NCBI GenBank assembly: GCA_003339415.1 | Contig: PDHQ01000217.1 | Coordinates: forward strand, 1-59,315 | Source: Ophiocordyceps camponoti-saundersi (nom. inval.) | Lineage: Eukaryota > Ascomycota > Sordariomycetes > Hypocreales > Ophiocordycipitaceae | Direction of reading: 5' to 3' | Length of the DNA: 59,315 bases | Shown: positions 33,317 to 44,407 of the stretch, piece by piece | Numbering within the stretch: position 1 is the first letter of the stretch | How the letters are laid out: each line of letters begins with the position of its first letter | Notes under the pieces: model-generated | The model's input: only the letters and a program-made list of their open reading frames with translations | The model's database searches: none | What the model was told of the DNA's origin: nothing | Program-made: the position numbers and the translations under genes

Positions 33317-36300
33317 GTTATAAGCTTAGTTAGTGCTCTCTAATCTAATTCGTTTAATTCTACCGTTCTTATAGCCTTTATAACCTATACTTTATAAATT
33401 TACTTAATTAATTAAGCCCTTATAAAAGTAAGGCTATCGTTACTTTCTTTAGCAGACTTATAACCCCTAAATTTATTAATTTTTAACTATAATTAATAAT
33501 TTTAAATAATATAATAACTAATATAATAGTAAACTTTATAATATTAGTTAAACTTACTTTTATTCTTAAGAACCCTAAGGATTAGATTAATTAGTATTAA
33601 GATATTATAAATACGGTATAAGGCTATAGTATCTAGTTTTTTATAAACCCGGAAATATAAGAGACCCTTATAAAGCTAGATCGACCGGAAATCCTATTTA
33701 TAAGCTTAGGAGGTCGAATAAGGAGTAAGACCCCTAACCTTAAGACTCTTTAACTACTTAGAGAAAAATATAAAGTATTTACTTTTCCGAACTTCTAAAA
33801 AAACCTAAAGGAATATTATTAGATAAGGAAGGCACTAAAGGGGATAAATCCCTTTATCCGGGCAGGCCTCTTATTAGCTTATTAGTCCCTAATTTAAGGG
33901 GACTTTTTACTAAGGGAGAAATTAGTAATACTACGTGCCCTCGTATAGCCCGGTAATATTACTAAATATAAACTCGCTAAGGATAAGTTACGCGACCTAT
34001 TCTTACGAGATCCCTTAAAAGGAGATATTAATAACTAAGTTACTTAATTAATCTAAGCTTAGTAGATTTGCCTATAACTAAATAGCGTAGGGTTTACCGA
34101 TAAGGTATATATTAAGTATTTTATCTATATAGTAAGGGATTAGTATCCCTTATTTATATAAACGATATAATATAACCTTAATTTAGTCCGCCGTAAAGAC
34201 CGCGGAAAGGCTCCTTAATTTATTAACGTTTTTTAGGAGTTTAGGAGGGCTAATTATAAGGCCCCTAAATATAATAGGACTAAGAAGAAAATAGCTTTCG
34301 TTATTTACGATAATCTTAAGTAGTAGATAAAAGTAAATACCTTATAGAATAGGGATTAAAATAGCCGCCCGGTAATACGGGCCCCTCCTTCTTCTTCTTC
34401 CTCTATATAAGTAAATTAGGAGGACCTCGGAGAGCGTAACGCTTAAACCTATACTTAGTATAGTCGAAAATATCTTTAAGAGTTTAAAAAGAAGGAAAAT
34501 TACTAGAGAAGGTGCTTTTACGTTCTCCTAAACTTAATCCCTCCTTTTTTATAAGATCGGGTTAATCTTAATAAAGACCTTCTTCGATAGGTTACGGATA
34601 AGGTAGCTCGTTATCGATTAACTTAACGGAAGGTTAATTAATAGAAGAAGGAAAATATAGGAACTACCGGCTAACGGAGGGATAAGGAAACCTCGGGCGT
34701 TTTTATAGCCCTAGGGAATCCCGCTTCGAAGGGTGCGGAGATAAAAGATAGCGTCCTCCTTAATAAGGGGTGCTTAATATATATCTTTAACTCCCTTAAC
34801 TAGTTCGATACTTTTAATCCGAACGCCCGGGCTAATCTTATTATTACTATAACTAAGGTTATTACCTTAAGGGTAGGTACGGTTATACTTATAATAGAAA
34901 CGGGTTATCGTATAACTTTTACTAATATTAGGTTTAACCCCGATTTTAATACTAATCTCGTCTCTCTAATAGTTTTTATAGAAAAGGGTTATACTTAGAA
35001 TAACCTTATAGGCCGACTTTATAATCCGAGGAATAACGTAACCCTCTACTATATAGTTACGAGGATTAGGTAGCTTTAGTTATAGGTTATTAAACTAACC
35101 CCTATAGCCCTACTTAACTTACAGGTTCCTCGACCTATCGTTAAGACGGATAAGGACTTATAGCATATATAGATAAGCTACCTAGGCGCTAAGGTATAGG
35201 CCTCGCTAAGTAAGTTACCGGGGGTTAGTATTAATAAAGCTATCCCGATAACTAATTATAAGATCTATATAACTACTAAGCTTAGAAAGGAGAGATTACG
35301 GGTGCCTCGTTAGGCCTCGTAGCCTTAACGCCCCTAGGCTATTATTTCTTTCGACCTATTCTATATAGGACTAAGCTATAACGGATCGGCTTATTTAGCC
35401 CTATTTACTTATAAGCTTACGGGAGAATAAAGGGGGTATAATATCCCTTATAAAACTAACCTGCCTACTATATAGGTTAAATTTATAGCCTATATCGCGA
35501 GATCCTTTAATTTAAAAGTTTTAATTATCCTTAAGAACTATAAGAAAGCCCTATTTACTAAGGCTTTCCGTAAGGATATATCTTTTAAAGGTATTAATAT
35601 TTAATTTACCTTACCGGTATATATATATTAAAATAGTTATACTAAACGATTAGGGGGTATTATAACTTATACGGCTATATACCTCCTTATATAGTTAGGA
35701 TTCCCTTATAACTTATAGCTAACGGCTATATATATAGCTATCTACCTCCTTAATAAGACGCCTTATAAGGCAGATAGGGGGGTAGCCGCATAGCTAATTA
35801 AACGAAGGCTTCGTTAGCTTAAGACTTATAACCCTTAGTAGGAGGGTTATCCGCAGGATTATCTTATTTAAGACCTACGGTATATTAGAGCCTATAGGTA
35901 TAAGGCGTTTCCTATAATAAGGAAGGTATTAAGAGGCCTTTAAAGTAAATTCGATCTAAAGGCTTATATCGGCTATTTAGCCGGTATTACTTCCTCCTTA
36001 TAATACCTAATCTAAGTGCCCTCCTTAAAAAGGCACTCCCTAATTAGCATTTCTTTTATTACTTTTAATAAGAAGATCTTCTTCGGCTAGGACTATTAAG
36101 AACTACCGGTTCCTTAAGTAGAAGAAGCCCTACGATAGATCTCTCTTATTAAAAATCGTAAAAAAGAAGAAGAAGAGGCCCCTAAGCCTCTCTTATATAT
36201 ATAATATATATATATAGAGCCCCTAGCACGTAATTTATCCGGCAAAGGCTCTTAAACTTAGGAAACGTCGGAAAACGCGTTTTCCGGCCCTTCTAATTAA

Positions 36301-38567
36301 TCTAGCGTTAAAGAGCGGGATAACGGTTATCCTAGCGCCGGACCTATAGATCCCTTAGCAAAAGAGGCGGAAACGTCCTCTTATACGCCTCTTACCCCTA
36401 ACTCCCTTAATTAGATAGGGAATTCGGCCTTTATCCTCTCTTAAGCCCTTATAGATAAGCTCTATCGGAACTATCTACCGGAGCCCCCTCTTATATATAA
36501 AGGGGCTTATAGTAGGCCCGATAAGGTATAATAGCTAGAGGCTATAAAGGTCGAATTAATAAGGATAGAGGACTATAAAGTTACTAAAGAGATTTTAACG
36601 GCCGCTATGCCCTAAGGGTAATAGTTAATTAATCTTAAATAGGTCTTTATTTATAAGTTTAACCCTTAAGGCTTCCTTTAGAAGTATAAAGCCCGCGTTA
36701 TTATATACGGAAACAAGTAACCGCTAAATAAATTATCCGTATACGCTTATACGCTAGCGGCACGAATATTCCGGTTATTAATAGCCTTAACGGCCTATTT
36801 TAACCTTAAAGCTTAGTAGTATAACTTCGTTAACGCTTTTTATAATAGCGATCTTAATAAGGAAATATATTATAAGCTTCCCCCCGGCTTTAATAAGCTA
36901 AGCCGGGCCTAGAGGTTAAAGAAAGCTCTCTATAGCCTTCGACGATCCCCTCTTCTTTAGTATAAACTACTTATAGCTTAGCTAAAGGAATAAGGCTATA
37001 AGGCCGTTTCGGAAAACCCTTATATTATAACGAACGGAAAGATTATTATTTTCTTCTATATCGATAATCTTATAGCTTTATTTAGGAAAGATTAAATAGA
37101 AGAATATACTAAGTTTCGATAAGCTATTAAGAAGGCCTTTTAAATTAAGGATCTCGGCAACCTTCGCTAGTTCTTAAATATTAAGGTTATTAGGGATAGG
37201 GCTAATCGGCGTTTATTCCTAAGCTAGAAATCTTATATTTAAAAGGTTATAACGAAATTTAAAGGGCTCCTAGGAAAGAAAACTCGGCCTTAGCTAATAA
37301 TACTTAAGAAGATCCCTCCTTTCGAAGGGGAGGTAATAGCTAAAGAGATTAAGCGATATTAAGCTATCGTCGGTAGCTTAATATACGCTATAATTATTAC
37401 TTAAGCGGACGTTACGTTCGCTATTAGCTGCTTAGTATAAGGTCTTATAAATCCCGGCCCTTAATATCTATAATCCGTAGTCCACGTTATAGAATTCCTT
37501 CGTAATATTTAGGACCTCTTAATCGGCTACGATAGTAACGATTCGGCTATTATAGCTATATCTAACGCTTCGTTCGGGGATAATTACGACCGAAAAAGCA
37601 CTAGAGGCTTTATTATCCGAGTCTTCGGGGGTATAGTTATCTTTAAATCGGGCAAGTAAGATACTATTATAACCTTATCTATAGAAGTAGAGTTCCTAGC
37701 CTTTTCTTATATTATTAAGGAAGTTAGAGCCTTCGAGAGGCTCTATAAGGAAGTATAATTTAAGCCTATATAAGATATTACGGTTTACTATAATAACCTT
37801 TAAACGATTAGGCTAATTACGGAGGAGAATTTAAAGCTAAAGATAAAGCTCCTTTACGTTAATATATACTCTTACTAGCTATATTAAGAGGTTTAGTTAG
37901 GCCGTACGAAGATTAGCTAGATAGAAACTTCCGGTATAATAGCGGATAAACTAACTAAGCCGCTCTAAGGGGAGAAATTCCGCACTTTTTAGAAGGAAAT
38001 TAGCCTTACTATACTATACGTTAATAAGAGGGTTAAAAAGAGGGAAGAAAATACCTTTAATTAACCCTTTTTACTTAGCCTAAGGGGAAGAAAATACCCT
38101 CTAAAAGGCCGTTTAAAATAGGTAGTTATACCTATTTACTCTTTATCTTATATACCGGATCCGGACTTATATATCCGTAATTAACTTTACTAATTATAAC
38201 CTAGGCGTTACTTTAGATTACTATTATTTCTTTATTACTAAACTAATCTTTTTTAAAATCGTTATATATACTTATTTTATTACTTTTTAATCGCTATTAC
38301 GATTATTTTCTTATTAGTTAAACGATACCCTTATCCTAGGATAATCTCCTTTATCGTCTATTCTAATCGGGGAGATTACCTTAAAATACTATAAACTTAT
38401 ATTCGCGATATCTTCGTTTTCTTTACGAACTTTTCCTTTCTAATATTTTTAACTTATCCGTTATTTTCTTTATCGTTAAGGTAATACGGTAAACTTATTA
38501 AAATATATAAAAAGATAAAAAGTTAGTAATACCCGAAGGCACTACCGATAAGACTAAATTAGGAAAG

Positions 38568-38661
38568 ACCCCTAGCTAGGCAGTTTAGCTAGTTTACTAT
38601 AATAAGGGGGCCCTTAATCCCCTTATTATAGCTACTAGCTAAGCTACCTAACTAAGGGCCT
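38568..38661. repeat. Imperfect inverted repeat inside the copia element
   Basis: Two arms of about 42 bases face each other around a few bases at 38611-38614. The core taataagggg pairs with ccccttatta, and the outer ends ccctagctagg and cctaactaaggg also pair. Most mismatches are C/T or G/A changes that RIP would introduce. It lies about 260 bp inside the 3' LTR, next to the tRNA-like relic. Confidence 0.6.
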
Positions 38662-38694
38662 CCTCTATATAGTAATTCCCGAAAGTATATACTA

Positions 38695-38774
38695 AGGAGG
38701 TACTAGGAATCGAACCCGGCCCTATCGAGGGCTCGGCTATAAAAATAACCGCTTAACCGTTATCTAATACTTTC
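38695..38774 (-). pseudogene. tRNA-like relic (RIPed) within the copia element
   Basis: On the minus strand about 80 nt resemble a tRNA with a long variable arm. A T-arm with the invariant GGTTCGATTCC is followed by a 3' strand tacctcc. The 5' strand gaaagta pairs with it at five of seven positions, the two A:C mismatches being what RIP makes of G:C. An anticodon-like stem ggtta/tagcc has a U-rich loop, and a small ccct/aggg arm fills the variable region. The anticodon cannot be read reliably. It could be the head of a tRNA-derived SINE or a captured tRNA gene. It is not expected to function. Confidence 0.4.
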
Positions 38775-38923
38775 TAAGCTAAATAAACTAACCTATATAC
38801 CCTACCGCTAATTAACCCTTAACTCCTTCCTTAATTATCGCGAGAAACCCTAATTATACCCTCTAGAAGGTAGGCATTACTTACCCGGTATAGAAGGCGG
38901 TATACGCAGTACCTACGGGGGTA

Positions 38924-39220
38924 TATTAGAGGGCTAAGATAAGAGTAGGTTAGGCGTATATTTTTATTATCCCTTAAGGCGTATAGGTATTATAGTAACG
39001 AATCCGCAGCCTAGGAAACGGAATTCCTATTAGGAAAAGGGCTATATCCGGGGTAATATATAGGATATAGGAATAAAGGCTTATTTATAAGGGTATTATA
39101 GCTAAAGAGGCAGATACGGATAGTCTTAGTTATATATATAAAGATAACGATAATTCCCTCCGTTTTAAGAGGGTAAGCATATCAATCAATGCAATTTGCA
39201 CGCCTCCTCCTTGTCTGACA
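38924..39220 (+). repeat. 3' long terminal repeat
   Basis: 297 bp, beginning tattagagggctaag (RIPed) and ending TTGTCTGACA. Here the unmutated part is the right-hand end, from about 39178, mirroring the 5' LTR whose unmutated part is the left-hand end. A short G run (cggggg) precedes it at the usual polypurine-tract position. Confidence 0.9.
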
Positions 39221-40338
39221 GTATGTATGTGTCCATGTGTGAGTAAGTGTGTGTAAGTGGGAGCGGAAGTGGAAGTGAAGTGGAACTAATGCGAGGTGTG
39301 CCTTGGAATAAGACCTGCCGTGCCTTGGAACTTGGTAAGAGCTACATACTAACATGGTTGGGCAGGCACAGGCAGGCAGGCAGGCAGGCAGGTAAGTCGG
39401 TCGGTAGATCATTAGATGACAGCCAAGCAAGCTTGTTGGGGGTTTTAAACAGTAGTACCTAGGTATGTAAGAAGGGAAGACGGGTGAGTGAGGCTAGGTA
39501 CGCTAATTCGGGTCTTAAACCCAAGGAAAGGGGGGTCAGGAGATGGAAGTAAAGGGTTAGGAAAAAGGAAAGAGGAAGAAGAAGAAGGAGAGGAGACAGG
39601 AAAAACTTGGTTCTTCTTCCCTGTTTTTTTTCTTCTTGTTTTCTCCCTTTACGAGATGGACTGATATCTGTGTCGATGGAGAGGTGCGGATAGGTGGTGA
39701 TTTGTGTTTTTTTTAAGGTGGGTGGTGACTGAGCATGAGGAGGGAGGGGGGGGAGCTGTTCCGTGGCGGGTTGGAAATGGATGGATGGATGCGTAACTGC
39801 CCGACGACGGGGCATGGGGCATGGATATGGGCATGGACATGGGGGGGGGGAAGAGAGGAGAGGAGAGGCTGGCTTTCTCTTTTATTTATTTACTTTGTTC
39901 TGTCTTTTGGTTACACGCGTTGGCGGGAAAAAGAATATCAGCGTTGACGGATGTATCCCGTTTGGATGGATGTTCTCTGATGGGGGGAACTTTGACGGAG
40001 AGAGGGGGGGGAAAAGGGAGTGGTCTTCGTCATCGGGTTTGGACGCGAGTAAAACAAGATGCGGGTGGTAGATACTAGATTGTAGAGCCTGATACGGAGA
40101 ATCTGACTGACGAGCTTTTTTAGCTGTGTTCATGTAGTACGATGTGTAGGTAGTGCGGATAGATTGGTAGGTAGGTAGCTGGTAGGTAGGTACGGATATG
40201 ACTGGGTTGATTGGTTGGTTGGTAGGCCAAGAGAAACAGCTTCGCAAGACAGAACACGTACATACATACATGCGTAGAGTAGTAGGTGGTAGAGGTAGGT
40301 AGGTAGTAGGATGGTAGCTGATACGAAGAGGTAGGGGA

Positions 40339-40375
<37 letters not shown>

Positions 40376-40717
40376 GCTCTCACTTCCTCTGCTTCTTCTG
40401 CTTCTTCCTCTCTTCTTTAATTCGCTTTATCCGTACGTCTCACCTTTTTTCTTCCCTTTTCCTTTTTCCTCCTCTCCTCTCCTCCCCTTCCCCCCTCCCC
40501 TCTCCCCCCCTCTCTTCACTACCTATCTACCACCTACCACCTACCTACCTACCCGTTCACCTTCCCGCCTCCTTCCCGCCCCCCCCTTCCTTCCACTTCC
40601 TACTTCCCCTTCCTCTTCCCTCTCCTCTCTCTCATCCTCATCGACAACAAAAATTTCCCACGTCTTGTTTTTTTCTTCTTCTTTCCGACCTTCTTCATCC
40701 TCTGCGTCGATTTTTCG
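39221..40717. other. Intergenic region upstream of the exchanger gene
   Basis: Normal composition resumes exactly at the end of the LTR. It contains a GCAG run near 39367-39391, GTAG arrays near 40150-40195 and 40285-40310, a CT run at 40340-40371, and a strongly pyrimidine-rich 300 bases before the start codon that is probably promoter/leader. Frames are repeat-derived; no gene is supported. Confidence 0.55.
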
Positions 40718-43352
40718 ATGAAAGGAACCCCGTCGGTCGGACCCGACATCGATGTCGACGCCAGAGACGATGACTTCTCTGCGAATGAAGACGGTGCTGG
40801 TGGTGCCGGCGCTACTGCTCCTACGACGAACCCGAACCCGAACCCGACGGCGATGAATTCCACATCCTTCTCTCCATCTTCAACAACGACAACTTCATCA
40901 TCTTCACCACCCTCTCAAACTTTCGTCGGGGAAATTCGTCGCTCCTTCTACATGGTCGCCACCTATAGCTGGCTCAACGTCCTGCTGCTCTTCGTCCCGG
41001 TCGGCATCGCCGTCGCAAACGTCAAGGGCATCCATGGAGGCATCGTCTTTGCCATGAATTGCATCGCCATCGTCCCTTTGGCTGGCTTGCTTAGCTATGC
41101 TACCGAGTCGGTGGCTAGTAATATGGGCGACTCGCTTGGAGCTTTGCTTAATGTTACCTTTGGCAACGCTGTTGAGCTCATCATCTTGTGGGTTCACCTC
41201 TTGACAGTTCCCCCTTTTATTTCTCCGCTTTGTGGGAAAAGAGGTGTTTTTGGCTGACGGTTATACGTGATAGCATGTAGGGCTTCTTCCTCTCTCCCGC
41301 TTTCTCCTCGTCCCTCTTTCGACTTCCTTCACTGAAATTCTCAACTTTCCAGCATTGCTCTAGTCAAGGTATCTTCCCAGCCTTTCGCAACCTGGAATCC
41401 TCATCACGTCTTGCTAACCACTTCTTCTCAAGGACCAAATTCGCATTGTCCAGGCCTCCCTGCTCGGCTCCATCCTCGCCAACCTCCTCCTCATCCTCGG
41501 CATGGGCTTCTTCCTCGGCGGACTGAGGTATCGAGAGCAGGTCTACAACAGCACCGTGACGCAAGTAAGCGCCTGTCTACTGAGTCTGAGCGTCATCAGC
41601 CTCATGTTACCGGTTAGTCCTTTTGCCTCCCCTGATCCGTCACGAAGCTACGCGAGGCAGCTCATACGTATATACCTCTCCGCCAAAGACGGCCTTTCAC
41701 GCGTCCTTCAACAACCCCAGCCGTGCTGATGAGGAGTCTCTCAAAATCAGCCGCGGAACCAGCGTGGTGAGACTCATCCTGAGGAAGGGGAAGGGGAGGC
41801 AACCCACACTCCTCTTCCTCCTCGAAGAAACACTCGTTGACACCCCGGCACAAAGATTCTTCTACTCGTCTACGTCATCTACCTGCTCTTTCAGCTCAAG
41901 TCGCACGCCTACATGTACGAGTCTACGCCTCAGCACATCGTCGACGCCGAGGCCATCCCCGGTCCTGCCGCCGCCTGGCTCGACACTTCGAGCTCAGACA
42001 ACTGTTCTTCCGCCAGCGAAGACTCGGATCGGTCGCGGGACACGATGCGCCGCAAGATGAAGAAGGTGCTCCGCGCAGGCCGGAAGCGCAAGTCGTCCAT
42101 CGCCTCGACCGACACCGGCAACGGCTCTTTGATCCACGCCAACGGCAGCAGCACCATCGACGAGAAGGGCTCCGACTTCTCCTTGAAGAGGCCCGTACAC
42201 ATATCGCGAGAGGCGTCGGACGAGACGGTCGAGGAAGCCATCGAAGACGATGAGAAGCCTCGCAGACGGGGAGGGAAGAGGCGCCATCATCATCATCGGC
42301 TACATCGCTCCAGGCGGCGTCACGGGGATCATCATCGTCATGATGTTATGCAAGAGCAGTCGCAGCCCAATGCAAATGCCGTTGCCGGTAGCAGCGGAGA
42401 GCCACGGCGTGTCGATTTCGCCATCCCCGCCGGGACCGGCAACAGCATCGGACCCGACACGGCCGCCCCCACGGCAGCAGCCGCAGCCGCAGCCGCAGCC
42501 GCAGCCACCGCTTCTGCCCCTGCTCCCGGCCGTACCTCCACCGGCGCCACCAGTGCCTCGGCCAACACGAGCCCCACGCCCGCCAAGAGACCGTTCCCGG
42601 CTTTCCGCGGCGTGTCGGTCAAGAGCTTGACGCCTACCGTTTTCGCGCAGCGGCCCGATTCGACGGCGGTAGCGGCGCCGGCCGGACCGGTCCCGCGCGT
42701 GCGGTACGGCATCAGGCGCACCAACTCGTTGCCGGACCGCTTACGGGCGCCGGGGGCCATGTTCCCCGCGCGGACTTCCATGACGGGCAGCCACGGCCAC
42801 GGCCAAGGACCCGGCGGCGTACCCGGGGCGCCTCCGGACGGAGACCAGACGGCGACGGAGCACCTTTCGCGCACGGCGGCGGTGATCCTTCTGCTGATGA
42901 CGACGGGCCTCGTCGCCGTCTGTGCCGAGTTCCTGGTCGGGTCGATCGAAGCGGTGACGCGGACGTCGACGGTGGGCGAGATGTTCATCGGGCTCATCAT
43001 CCTCCCCATCGTCGGTAACGCGGCCGAGCACGTGACGGCCATTACGGTGGCGATGAAGAATAAGATGGACCTGGCCATCGGGGTGGCGGTCGGCAGCTCC
43101 ATCCAGATTGCGCTCTTCGTGACGCCCCTAGTGGTGATCCTGGGTTGGATCATCGGGAGGCAGATGACTCTCTTCTTTACTCTGTTCGAGACGGTTAGCC
43201 TCTTCGCCTCGGCCTTTATCGTCAATTTCCTGGTGTTGGACGGGAGAAGCAATTATCTTGAGGGGGCGCTGCTTTGTGCCGTCTATATCATTATTGCGAT
43301 CGTGGCCTTTTTCTTTCCCACTGAGCAGGAGCAGAGCACGTGGGGGAACTGA
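40718..43352 (+). CDS. Vacuolar Ca2+/H+ exchanger (Vcx1/CAX type)
   Basis: Five exons, 40718-41187, 41353-41368, 41433-41612, 41689-41766 and 41856-43352, give 746 residues; all introns are GT-AG and in phase. Exon 2 is only 16 nt but is required to make VELIIFIALVKDQIRIVQ. The protein is of the CaCA superfamily. The first Na_Ca_ex half (residues about 80-270) has the GNAVELI pore repeat, then GSILANLLLILGMGFFLGG. The second half (about 590-735) has PIVGNAAEHV and GVAVGSSIQIALFVTPL. Yeast Vcx1 moves Ca2+ into the vacuole against protons. The loop between halves is about 300 residues of His/Arg-, Ala- and Ser-rich sequence, far longer than in yeast Vcx1 (411 residues in total). A later ATG at 40852 (MNSTSFS) is a possible alternative start. 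Confidence 0.92.
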
Positions 43353-43755
43353 AAGAGTTCCTACGTGAAAGGTACAGGCTACCTTGGAAGACTGGTAGGT
43401 CAGGTGGAGGAAGACAGGTCAGGTTAGGATACTAGGGGGGGCCTCAAAAGAGCGGCCCCCTTTTTACTCGACCTCGGTCAAGCTCTAGGGATATAGGTAG
43501 GTAGGTAGTAGGTGGGCAGGTTAGGTGCTGCCTAATTGTCGTATGTATATACCCTTATGTTCTTCTATCTTTCTTTTTCCTTTGACACTTGAACTTTTTT
43601 TCTCTCCGAATTTGAGTTTGTAGGGAGGGAGGCGGTGCTGATAAACATGATGGTGGCCTTCGATTTGGGTGTTGGAGATGGGATGGACGGTGATGGTGAT
43701 GACGAAGACTGACGCACGAAGATGATGGGGGTCGTCGATGCACGTACATATGTAT
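43353..43755. other. Exchanger 3' region
   Basis: Contains a perfect 7-bp GC hairpin (gggggcc/ggccccc, 43437-43460) followed by TTTTT, GTAG repeats near 43494-43513, and T-rich stretches. Frames on the minus strand are low complexity (His/Pro/Ser). No gene is supported. Confidence 0.5.
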
Positions 43756-44024
43756 ATCCCTTTAGGTGTGGTAACGCCGCCCTCAGGTCACTTGCAGGGT
43801 TCGTCGCTAATAGGACGCTATAAATCAGCAGCTATACTTAATTGCTAGGAGATCTCGCTATATAGGAAGTACCTCTAGTTCTGCTATTTATATAACGTTA
43901 CCTTACGCATCACTGCGCATGCCCCGACAGCGAAGTCGAAATTAGTATCTGCAAGCTTAATCAGCAGCGTGGAGACGATGACCTGAGGGCGGCGTTACCA
44001 CACCCTTTAGCACCTAAAGGGATA
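43756..44024. mobile_element. MITE-like inverted-repeat element
   Basis: An approximately 270-bp non-coding segment. Its ends share a perfect inner inverted repeat of 26 bases: left at 43765-43790, starting ggtgtggtaacg; right at 43979-44004, ending cgttaccacacc. They also share an outer inverted repeat (tatccctttaggtg and cacctaaagggata). The right end has about ten extra bases (ctttag) between outer and inner blocks. No transposase is encoded. If only the inner repeat is the terminus, the flanks share CTTTA, a possible 5-bp duplication; if the outer is the terminus, a TA-type duplication is possible. It is not strongly RIPed, perhaps because it is short. Confidence 0.65.
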
Positions 44025-44407
44025 TGTACACAGCCTCTGTGCATCATGTGATGTGCTCCTTGGTGATAGTGTTCGCGCTACCCCGGTAGTGTGTTGTTAT
44101 TAGTGGCGTCATCAGTGCACAGCCACGAGTGACAGCAACCTTATCCTTTGTTCACACATATATAAGACTCGAGGGGGAGAGAGACTGACATTCGAAGAGG
44201 ACAAAGAGGGAGTGATAGATAGTTGAAGAGGAGAAGAAAGAAAGAGATTCATAGTCGGAAAGAGTGAAAGGCGGAGATAAGAAGAAGAAGGAAGAGATTC
44301 ACAGTCAGAGGAAGACGAAGAAGAGCATCACGGTCATTTCAGACAGCCAAGACACTCAGGGTCAGAGAGTGAAGAAGACGCGCACGCGACGCATAGAGAG
44401 AAAGAGT
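44025..44407. promoter_or_regulatory. Upstream region of the SPRY-domain gene
   Basis: 383 bp between the MITE-like element and the start codon. It is purine-rich near the start (GAAGAAG, GAGAGA), consistent with a leader. The frame from the SPRY gene extends upstream without an ATG to 44264. A TATATAAGAC box-like string at 44158-44167 could be a core promoter element. Confidence 0.4.

Larger units (their letters stand above)
33020..39220 (+). mobile_element. Full-length RIP-inactivated Ty1/copia LTR retrotransposon
   Basis: A 6201-bp element bounded by two 297-bp LTRs with termini TGTCAG and CTGACA (inverted repeats of six). Plus-strand translation with RIP stops shows the copia order. An integrase C-terminal region is near 35650-35760 (GFPYNL, AIYLLNKTPY). 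The reverse transcriptase is at about 36600-37200: KYKARV near 36680, then a VNAF/LPPGF/LYGL block around 36830-36950, and YIDNL at about 37056 where the YVDD box should be. RNase H is at about 37530-37720, with a DRKSTRGF-like segment near 37590. Integrase before RT defines Ty1/copia rather than gypsy. CA and TG are almost absent from about 33090 to 39175. No frame is open, so the copy is dead. A clean target-site duplication was not found; the site is an ATGT/GTAT repeat. Confidence 0.92.

Noticed and set aside
33010..39230. Clean 5-bp target-site duplication for the copia element
   Set aside because: With termini fixed at TGTCAG and CTGACA, the flanking five bases are atgta and gtatg. The site is an ATGT repeat, so a duplication cannot be demonstrated.
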